A stretch of 10,891 nt of DNA from NCBI GenBank assembly GCA_964606415.1, contig CAZSGN010000086.1:1-10891 (forward strand), given 5' to 3'. Below are positions 1 through 9,100 of this stretch, piece after piece. Origin of the DNA: CAZSGN01 sp964606415. GTDB taxonomy: Bacteria; Bacteroidota; Bacteroidia; Bacteroidales; JBBRXJ01. Positions within the stretch are counted from its first letter, which is position 1. Each line of letters starts with the position of its first letter. A model generated the notes under the pieces. It ran no database searches and was not told where the DNA came from. It saw only the letters and a list, made by a program, of their open reading frames with translations. A program made the position numbers and the translations under genes.

Positions 1-1331
1 AATTCCAGGTCTAGTTGGTCGATTTTAAGATCAGCATTAAAAGCATGGGCTTTGATTAATTCGTCCCGGGAGATATATGCTCCCCCGGCATAGTTGATTT
101 CATCTGATGGGACAGAAGCCGAAAGGTAGAATCCAATTTCTGTTCTTTCCGATGAGCCTGTTTGTTCTTGCTTTTTGGACACTGGTAAAACCATGCCACC
201 GCTACACCTTCCCCTGGTAAGGGTGTTTCGCACAATTGTGATGGATACAGTGTCCAGCATATAATCAAATCCCTTTAAGTTGCCGCTAATCAGGGGCTCA
301 CCGGTTTTTTCTCCCGTGGGGCCAGTGCGACTGCCAAAAGTTTCGGCTAAAAAGGTTACCCCTTGCTGGTCAATCACAAAGTCTTCAACCTCAATCTCAT
401 AGTTTGCATCAGCATCTTTTGTAAATGCATCTGGCAGGGTAAGCTTCAGCCTGGAGGCATATAGGCCTTGCCAAATAGGCCCATAGGGGTCAATCGCAGA
501 ATTGCCGGAAGAAGAATGGTTGGATTTATAAAATGAGGGGAGGTTAAATCCTGGTGCGTTTCGTAATTCACTATTGTCCAGTGTTAATTGATCAACCTGG
601 CACTTGAAGCCCGGCAACGCAGAAAATTGAAATGCCGGGATATTGGTGAATTCGATGATCATGTTTTCAACCCTGTCGGAAAGGGCATAGAAGCCCAACT
701 GAATGGTGTCATTTGTTCTTTTACCATCAGCAGAATAGCGTTCTATGGCATTTGCATTAACTTTTAGCCTTCCGCTCAGGGATATTTCCTGATAACCTTT
801 ACAATTAAAGGTTACATAGGTTGAGTCCAACTCATTGTTTTGCAATCCGTCAAAAATGAGCTTATAACCATCACCCAGCTTAATATCCTGTGAATTAAGC
901 AGGAACAGACGTGCATCTCCGCTTAGTGTGCCCCCAGATACAGGTACTGCATCGGCCATAAAATAGAGGTGATCTTCAGAGCCGATTGGTATTTTCATAT
1001 AAACTTCAGCAACCATTCCTAATGCGGGATCAGGAGTAATGCTGTTGATGTATAAAGCATAATTGGTGTTTCCGTCCGGCGGTTTTATGCCATAAGGAAA
1101 CTGTCCCGAAAATCCATCTATAACCGTTTTGTAAAGGTCACTGCCGGAAACCTGGTCTACTACAGCGTCTATCTTATTGATATGTTCTTGTGCATTTTCT
1201 GCAATTTCATCTACATTGGATAAAAGCTCGGCTCCGGCTGCAGCAGTTCTTTGCTGTGCAGACAGACGTCCGGGATTGATATAGCCAAGTATTAAAATAC
1301 TTGTGATGAGAAGAAGTTTATGCTTTTTCAT
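1..1331 (-). CDS. secreted protein of unknown function, 3' end off the left edge
   Basis: The frame is open from an ATG at 1331 to the left edge, giving 443 codons with no stop, so the C-terminus lies outside the window. The start is chosen because it gives a classic signal peptide: MKKHK, a hydrophobic run LLLITSILILGY, then a cleavage site near LSA|QQ at residues 24-27. Residues 37-61 have hydrophobic residues at exact heptad spacing (L37, V40, A44, A47, I51, I54, V58, V61), suggesting a short coiled coil. The rest is beta-rich, with many Tyr/Phe strands and only three Cys in the visible part after the leader (177, 244, 376). Recognisable short stretches are FPYGIKPPDGNTNY (78-91), a Gly-rich segment near 132-139, and IWQGLYASRLKLTLP (286-300). 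I do not recognise a named family. It follows the beta-barrel gene by 55 bases with no terminator or promoter seen, so it is probably the third gene of the operon. The translation confirms it is coding; its function is unknown. Confidence 0.9.
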   Translation of the reverse strand, partial: MKKHKLLLITSILILGYINPGRLSAQQRTAAAGAELLSNVDEIAENAQEHINKIDAVVDQVSGSDLYKTVIDGFSGQFPYGIKPPDGNTNYALYINSITPDPALGMVAEVYMKIPIGSEDHLYFMADAVPVSGGTLSGDARLFLLNSQDIKLGDGYKLIFDGLQNNELDSTYVTFNCKGYQEISLSGRLKVNANAIERYSADGKRTNDTIQLGFYALSDRVENMIIEFTNIPAFQFSALPGFKCQVDQLTLDNSELRNAPGFNLPSFYKSNHSSSGNSAIDPYGPIWQGLYASRLKLTLPDAFTKDADANYEIEVEDFVIDQQGVTFLAETFGSRTGPTGEKTGEPLISGNLKGFDYMLDTVSITIVRNTLTRGRCSGGMVLPVSKKQEQTGSSERTEIGFYLSASVPSDEINYAGGAYISRDELIKAHAFNADLKIDQLDLE

Positions 1332-1386
1332 TTTCAATAGTTGAATTATTTAAGGGTGCTGGGGCTTTTTATAATTACATATATCA

Positions 1387-3132
1387 TTAGATGTCTTTTC
1401 CAAAACTATATCTGTAGCCAAGTATTATAAAATATTCATGTATGTTATTGTCGTATAGACTGTACGCTGCATTGCTTTTTTTGTGTCTGCCGGAATACCT
1501 TAACATTAAGCTTATATTGTGTTTTTTGAACGGGGTATAAGAATAGGAATTTGTTATGCCAAATAAAGTTGCCGTATGCTTTCTTTTCTCGTAGTTGTAT
1601 GAGTTATTGATGGTAAGGGAAACATTTACCTTTTTGTCTAAGAAAGCATAGCTGCCACTGACTCCCGCTCCAATATACCTGGAATTCCCCATATCATATT
1701 CATTATAAGAACCATTAATAAAGGTGCCCAGCGATAAACCCATGTTCTTTAGCAACAGATTATAATTTACATTTTGGTTGATCATTTTTGATCCAAAGCG
1801 TTGGTTGTTTTGTTTATTGTTGGCTTGTTGGTAACTGCTACTGCTCGAGAGTGTGTGCGATCTGTTGTCATTCTCAGAAATCTTGTAGGATATATTTCCG
1901 TTAAAAGAAGAGGAGAGCTGCACGAAATTGGCGGTGTCCAGGTAATGATCTTTTTCGTTCTCAAAATACGTTTCTTCAATAGGCTTAACTTTTGTGATGC
2001 TATTAAAAGATGAATAATTCAAAGAGAAATTTAAACGCTCCGAAGCATTGACAGAAACGTTTAAGCTTGATACATTTCTCAGGCCTGTTGTTGCCTTTTG
2101 CCCGTTTAAATCATTACGTTGTACGCCAAATCTTCCTGATAACTGGATTTTATCTTTTAAGAAGGAGGTTGATGAATTTAATGCAATATTTTCAAAGTCA
2201 TTGACCACATTGTAAGCCCCCAGGGTACGGAATTCCGGCTCTACTCTTTCATAATCAACTCCCAGGGAGAACACATTAAAATGGTAGCTGCCGCCAAATT
2301 TTAATGCATTATAAAACTGGGCCTTGTCTGCATTTTTCAGGTAAAGCAGATCGGAGGCCAGCCCACTGTTGGTTTCTACATGATAGCCATTGGTGTTCTC
2401 CACCCAACCAGAGATTGCAGTTTCGCCGTTTATGGAGAATTTTGGGCTGATTTTCTTTTTAAAACCAATGCTATAGACCATGTTTTCCTGCGGGTTGAGG
2501 TTATACCTCGGCCTGATAGAGTCTGGTACTGAGTTGATTGATTTTTTATCATCAATGGCATAAAAGACAATCACTTTCAACTGGTCTTGATCATTTTGAT
2601 AATCGACCATTAAACCACCTGCTTTTCTGGCATAGGTTGGTGTTTTTTTCTTTTTCTCCGGGTCGTATTCAACGGCTCTTAAGAGATAGCCACTCATTGC
2701 TTTAAAGGTGATGCCAGAATTAACCAACTTGTATTCAATGCCTCCTCCTGTAAATGTATGCCCTGCCAGCGTATAAGGGGATAATGTCATGTTTCTTATT
2801 CCCGCGTGCATGGTTAGGTTTTTATATGATGGACTGATGCCTACGATATTGGAAGGCTGCCCGGTTGTGTAACCCCTGTTGGTAACCGATATCGAGAAAG
2901 GGATATTCCAGCCATATACATTAATATTTAAATTTCCTTTTAGAAGATAAGTATACGGAGGTGTGCTGATATTGGTATTGCCATTAGATGCATAGATCTG
3001 GTTAGAAAGGCCAATTCCACCATTGATCTTTATCCCTCCTTTTTCTCCTATCTGATCCAGTTGTTGTGCATTTAAATAAACATTCATTAGTTGAGATATG
3101 ATTAGGGCAATTATTTTATAATTTGTATTCAT
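1387..3132 (-). CDS. outer-membrane beta-barrel protein
   Basis: This is a complete gene of 581 residues. The frame can be extended to a GTG at 3168, but the ATG at 3132 is preferred. It starts directly with a signal peptide (MNTNYKIIALIISQ, cleavage near LNA|QQ), whereas the longer form would place a charged 12-residue extension before it. The mature protein is a succession of alternating polar/hydrophobic strands rich in Tyr, Asn and Ser with short turns, ending in YRYSFGKDI, as expected of a barrel with an aromatic last strand. A striking segment near residues 99-131 includes ISPSYKNLTMHAGIR and SPYTLAGHTFTGGG, and looks like a family signature. A lysine-rich loop (EKKKK) lies near residue 159. 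No plug domain or TonB box is visible, and the protein is about twice the usual length of PorP/SprF proteins, so neither label is used. It sits 39 bases after the giant T9SS substrate gene. A role as an export or anchoring partner is inference from that position. Confidence 0.87.
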   Translation of the reverse strand: MNTNYKIIALIISQLMNVYLNAQQLDQIGEKGGIKINGGIGLSNQIYASNGNTNISTPPYTYLLKGNLNINVYGWNIPFSISVTNRGYTTGQPSNIVGISPSYKNLTMHAGIRNMTLSPYTLAGHTFTGGGIEYKLVNSGITFKAMSGYLLRAVEYDPEKKKKTPTYARKAGGLMVDYQNDQDQLKVIVFYAIDDKKSINSVPDSIRPRYNLNPQENMVYSIGFKKKISPKFSINGETAISGWVENTNGYHVETNSGLASDLLYLKNADKAQFYNALKFGGSYHFNVFSLGVDYERVEPEFRTLGAYNVVNDFENIALNSSTSFLKDKIQLSGRFGVQRNDLNGQKATTGLRNVSSLNVSVNASERLNFSLNYSSFNSITKVKPIEETYFENEKDHYLDTANFVQLSSSFNGNISYKISENDNRSHTLSSSSSYQQANNKQNNQRFGSKMINQNVNYNLLLKNMGLSLGTFINGSYNEYDMGNSRYIGAGVSGSYAFLDKKVNVSLTINNSYNYEKRKHTATLFGITNSYSYTPFKKHNISLMLRYSGRHKKSNAAYSLYDNNIHEYFIILGYRYSFGKDI

Positions 3133-3171
3133 GTATATCGAAACACTTTCTTTATAATGCTTTTGCACTTT

Positions 3172-6100
3172 TTACAGGATCATCACTTTTCTTGTAATTG
3201 CAGTGGAGTTCATTGTTACCTTTACAAAATACATCGTGCTTTGAGTATCTTCTGTCTGCAGTGTTACTTTATAAGATGTATGGCCATAAACCAATTTTTC
3301 ATCAATGATCGATCCGTCCAGGTCAATGAGTTCAATGGTAACCGGCTCCTCATCAGGAGACTTAATGTAAACATCTATCGGGTCGCCCGGGTTAATCAGG
3401 TTTGGATAGACATTCATTTCAGCCAGCTTGGGATTAAGCATATAAGGATCATATTCATCGCTGCTGTAGTCGACCCAGATTTTTTTGGTCATTTCATAAA
3501 AACAGCCATCCAGAATGGATGTTTGGGTGATTTCAATGGTATCTGGCTCAGGTACAATAAATTGAATGTATGGAACATTTGGATATTCTTTGCCATCAGA
3601 CCCTTTGACCGTTCCAGAGCCATCATCATCTGCAATAACAGATACTGACTCCGGGGTATGCCATTCGTAGCGGTTATTGGTCTGGGCATTATAATCCCTT
3701 CCGGAAACATCTACAATAACAATGGTATCCCCAACAACCACATTGGTGGCAACAATAAATTCGGGTTTCGCGGGTTCTTGTTTATAATTCACCTCAAAAG
3801 AATCGATATAGGAACATCCCAGGTTATCTGTAATGGTCAGCTTTACAGAAGCGCTTGAATCTATTTGTAGTTCGGGGCCTTTGCCTACTATTGAATCCCA
3901 GGCTTCCCATTTATATTGAAGTCCATCTCCCTCTAACTGAGCTTTTATGGTGAATTCGGAGCCCGGGCAGGGGAAATATTTTGGTTCAAATAGGTTCAAG
4001 CCCTGAGATGTCAACTCACATAAAAGCGGAGGCGCCTGATATGTCTCTGATAATTCGGAGGAGGCATAATCTTTAACTACTTGAGCAACATATTGTTTGG
4101 TTTCTGTAAAGTCCTCTGTATTGATGGGCAAGACCAATTCCCAATGACCATCAGCATCTGCATTAGTGGATTTCAGATAATAAAATGCATGGTTTTTCAT
4201 GTTACTATCCTGTGTAATGTAGTTTTCATCTGATTTGGTAAATGCTTCGTAAAGCAACACCGTTGCTCCGGGATAGTCAGCCTGTCCGGAGACAAACATC
4301 TTCCTGACATTGTTATCAATCCCCGCGTCGGTTATTTCAGGTGCAGTGATGGAGTCATTCGAGATGGAATCATTAGATAGGTTTAGGTTGATGGGTTTTT
4401 TCAAGCTTCGCTCGGAAAAAATTCTGTTTTTCTCCATCAGGATGTGCTTCGAACGGCCTACATTGATGCCATGCTTTTCAAAATTGACCAATTTATTCCC
4501 GGTCAGATTTATCCTGATGGCGCTATCCAGGATGATTCCATCAGATTGTATGCCGGGGACGTTGTTGTAATGATTGACATGTTCTCCTTTGGTTTTTGCC
4601 TGAGGGTCAATACCTATGTAATTAGAAGAAATATTGCTCTCCCTCATGTTTTTAACCATGATCCCGGGATGCGCTAATCCGGCAATACTGTTTTTAGAAA
4701 TAGAAGCATTAAAAACAGGTGTTGTGCTTTCAGATACAACCCTGATTCCAGCCATACTGCTATATTGGCCATGGTCATGGAAGGTGCTGTCCGGCTTAAG
4801 GCCCAGCATATTTTCCTGGATAGTGATATTGTCGCATGATCCGGAAACATCGATCATGGCAGTTATATCATTACCGGGATAGTTGGCAAAAGGGACAATG
4901 TTATTTGAGATATGCTGGTGCCTGGATTGACGAACGACAATCGCGCTGTTTTCGACAGGCTGGGTTTCGCTACCAAAAACATTGCTTCTTACAGGATTGG
5001 TATTTGTTAAATGATCGATGAAAATTCCATGGTGGTTGAAGTGGATTATGTTGCTATCTATGGAATTATCTTTTATTGGGCTTCTCAGAACAGCCATAGT
5101 ATCCACATTCGAAAAATGGGATTGGAAAATCTTGTTTTCACTTGATTGGTTGTTGATCAAAACGCCCCTTGCATAACCACTAACAATCAGGCTATCCAGT
5201 GAATTGCCCGTGCACCCGTTAAGATGAATCGCTGTATTTCCTTTTTTACCGGTATCCGTTGAATAATCTATTTTTATTTTCCTGATGTTGTTATCAGGAC
5301 CAGCTATCTCAAAAGCATTTGGTGTGTTTTGGATGGTTAGGTTTTTCATGGATGATGAAAAATTGCTTGCCGTGATGCTAAACAGTGCGTCATTTTTAAA
5401 AGAATCACCTTTTGCCTCAATGACGATTTCATTATCCCGAATAGTGTCTCCTTCCGGCAGAGTTGGTAACAGGCTGTCATATTGTGNNNNNNNNNNNNNN
5501 NNNNNNNNNNNNNNNNNNNNNNNNNNNNNNNNNNNNNNNNNNNNNNNNNNNNNNNNNNNNNNNNNNNNNNNNNNNNNNNNNNNNNNGCCACAAAATGATA
5601 TTCCTGTTCTTCTTCTTTATGATATTGATCACTGGGGATAAGAATATGCCATACACCTTGTTCGTCGGCCTGTCCCGAGGCAACATAATCTAACATGGGT
5701 TTATTTAACGAATCAGAATAAAACAATTCAATTTGATCATTCTTCTCCGCTTTACCTTTTATATAAAGGCTATGGCGTGAAGAATCAGCATCACAATCTC
5801 CTTTTATGGTTTTCAATACCGCATAACCGGATATTTCGGGGTCCGGTTTATTGTTATTTGATTGCAACAAAGTGTCATTCCTGTTTAGGTTGATAACTTT
5901 GATGACATCGTTTGTATCCACAAAAGCCTCACTTATATCTACTTTGTTTTGGGAAAACTTGATTTGAGAACTGTTTCTCAGTTCAAAACCAATGGAATCG
6001 ATGTCTTCAATGTTGTTTTTATAAAAGGTTGTATTTTCTGTACTATCCAACAAATATCCATATTGGGTGGCTTTTAGTATTTTGTTGTTTTGAAAGTAAA

Positions 6101-9100
6101 TATTCTTCGCATTTCGAATGAAATAACAAGTGTCGCAGAATCCTTTCATTTCCTGATCAATAATTTCTAAAGATTGACTGTTGTCCATGATGGAAACAGG
6201 ATTTGTCATCCAGCTCATGGTAATCTGGTTGGCTTTTTGCACGCCGGATGAGTTTTTCCAAATTATTGGATGTTGGGCGCTTTTTAGTTTATTGTTAACC
6301 AGGTAAACCCGTTCTGAGTTGGAAATAACCATCATAGTATCTGAAGAACTCAATTGTCCTGATTCTACGATCAGGCTATCGACCTGGTCGGCAGCTATGA
6401 TTGTCCCGGCCCCTTTTGCCTCTAAGTGAGAGACATAAACGTTCGATAAATTTGAGAGTGGCAGGCAGGTTGCCTGGATTAGGTTTTCAAAATATAAAGA
6501 GTCAAGATGTATTGATGATGATTGTTCAGCAAAACTGACCGCGCGATCCTGGATATACTTAAAACCAACGTTGGAGAGGAATATATTGGCGGGGACATTT
6601 AAAATAAGGGCTGTATCTGCATTATTAAACCTGAAATGTTCCATATAAACAAAAGGCACCTGATTGGTTATTTTCCATAATGCTGTAATGGAGTCATATT
6701 CCGGATTGTTCCCGTCTGATAAAATCAGATCTTCACGTGTGCCCAACAAGTTCCTGCCGTATAGCTTAAGCCCAAAAGGGTTTGTATAATCCGGCATGGT
6801 CATATCAGCATAAACCTTGTCGTTTCGGGATGCTTCTATAGCAACTTTTATCACACCCGTGTCCGGCATAGAACTGGCGCATACCATTGCCTGACGTAAT
6901 GAATTGGGCAAAGGCAGGGTGTCGTTCCCCAGGTCGGAGAGGTTTCGGACAAAGCAGTCACCAACATAGATGATGTTCGAGACCTGTGAGGTATTGTTTT
7001 CCTGATCCGTGGCTGTTGCCGTAAAAGTTAATGTCTGATAATCCTTGTAATCTATAAAAGAAAGGGAATCTGTGGTGTCTACCATGATGCTCCAGTAACC
7101 GTCCTGATCTGCAATGGCATCATCCACAAAGTACCTTGTGCTTTGATAATGCCCATCGGTTCGGTACAGGTGAATCGAATCAGAAGGCTGTGCGGTTCCA
7201 TGAATCAGGTATTGGGCACGGGGTGTGATGACGGTGAAAGAATCAACAACAGGGGCCGGGATGTTCCTGTTACCTGCTTCCACGTGTCGGATGGCCAATT
7301 GATGCATATGGTTCTCGAGAGAATCATTTGCAAAGATCGCATTGTGGGTTATTTTGTTTTTGATTCCATGTACATCAACTCCTCCCTGATAATTATGGAA
7401 AATGTTGTTCGCAGAATCCCTCGATCCGCCAATAATATTATTATCAGAATAAATTTTAACACCTACACCTTTGCTAAACCGGTTGCTTCTTACATGGTTA
7501 TCTCCAATATTGTTTTTATATAGTTCATTTCGGTCGGCATGCTCCTTCAGGACAATCCCAGCAGAGTCAATCGCAGATATTCTATTACCAATGAGTTTGT
7601 TTCTGCCGGCATGGGGCTCCATAACAATTCCAAATGGTACATTGCTTATTTGATTATAGCCAACAGTTATCTCATTGGTGTTGTTAACGATAATGCCTGC
7701 CTTTTGGGCTGAATGTATTTTAGAACTAAAGATATTGCTGGTTGGGGATTGATTCATCAGAATGGCAGTATCGGTATAGTTGACTTCGTTCATTGTAAAG
7801 AAAGAGCTGTCGGTAGCCTGGTCAATGGAAATCCCAAGGCTTGAATAGTCATCTTCCTGCAGGGTGATGTTTTTATTTATTTTGTTTCTGCGAAGGCTTA
7901 ACCGTTCAACCTCTCTAACCCGGATACCAATATCAAACCGGTTAATCTGGTTTTCTGCGATCAATGTTGAGTCTTTGGTGTCTTGCACATAAAGCCCTAT
8001 GGATCCGCTGGATGGATGCTTTGAGGGATACAGCAGCCTGTTCCTGATAACTGTTATGCTATCATTTATAACAGTTATACCTGTATCCAAACCTGCCCGG
8101 ATGGTATTGTACCTTAAATGTGTACCCTTTTTATTCATTTTAAAACCTGTAACAGCAGTGCTGGAAGCCAGATAATTGCTGTCAATAAAAATCATATCAT
8201 GTTCATTACTTTCTATGTTGATGGCGGTTTGCTTAAAGTCCGGAATTCTATTCTCGCTGGCTTCAAAAATTTGAATATCCTTAATGTTGATGGGGGCGTC
8301 TTCTCCAGTAAAGCCTAAACCATGAATAAAGATCTGAGCATGACTGTTGTTGATTTGTATTCCATTATCGCTGTTTTCATCCGTGTTAACGACGACTTGC
8401 TTGTCTTGTTTAAATTGATAATATTGAGCTGATGTCCCGTCAATGGTCAGCTTTTGAGCAGTTATCTCCGGTAAATTGCTTTCCAGATTAATGACATCCC
8501 CTCCGCTTACTCCGCTGAACACCATTAAGTGGCATTCATCATTATTGGCAAGTCCAATATTGTGCCTGAATGTTCCGGTTGTATCCATATCGGCAGTACT
8601 GGTTACTTCACATATTTTCAGGTCCGGATAAAACACATCGGTGGCTTCTGAAGTATTGGGTGTCGATTTTTCTCTATAGAAAGAGGATTCCGTTACGGTT
8701 GCTTTAAAATAATGGTCATTAATGTGGTTAATATCTTTTTCGGGGTACCTGAACGTGAAAAAACCATCTTCGTCTGCCCTGGTAGCGCCCACGTATTGCT
8801 TAAGATCTGCCCCCGTAGAGTCTGTCAGGAATAACTCAACTTCGCATGTAGGTGTGGTACGCCCATTAAGAATGATGTGGCCATGGTTATAGGTCGCGTA
8901 ATTAAAAGAAGGAGGCCTGAAATTGTTGTTGGATGAAAGAAAATAGTGTCCATAATGCAGTTCTATGATTTTAGCGTTAGCCGGAAGTCCTTCGGAGGTG
9001 TTCTTTGTGATATGGTTATGATGAGAGGAAAAAAGCTCAATCCCGTATCTGCGGAGATCCTTAAAATGATTTTTTTTAAACGTGATCTCCCCGGAGCGAT

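Noticed and set aside
1332..1386. Terminator or promoter between the barrel gene and the left-hand gene
   Set aside because: No hairpin with a T-tract and no TAnnTTTG element with an upstream TTG box was found in these 55 bases; read-through is more likely.
1387..3132. PorP/SprF family or TonB-dependent receptor
   Set aside because: The protein is about 581 residues, roughly twice PorP/SprF length. It is too short for a TonB-dependent receptor and shows no plug or TonB box.
3133..3168. GTG at 3168 as the start of the barrel gene
   Set aside because: It would put 12 polar and charged residues ahead of a signal peptide that starts cleanly at the ATG at 3132.
3157..3648. 163-codon plus-strand open frame
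   Set aside because: It lies antisense to the T9SS sorting domain and last PKD-like domain, has Cys/His/Phe-rich composition typical of shadow frames, and has no start context.
3172..5349. A separate 725-residue gene starting at the ATG at 5349
   Set aside because: The frame is open upstream to the N run, encodes matching beta-helix sequence there, and lacks a signal peptide at the ATG, which a T9SS substrate needs. It is the 3' part of the giant gene.
5346..5486. C-terminal tail of the upstream open frame read straight through the Ns
   Set aside because: It is in a different frame from the beta-helix coding sequence, has non-matching composition, and exists only because 100 placeholder bases were taken as real.
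7143..7523. 126-codon plus-strand open frame
   Set aside because: It is antisense to module 2 and has no recognisable feature.
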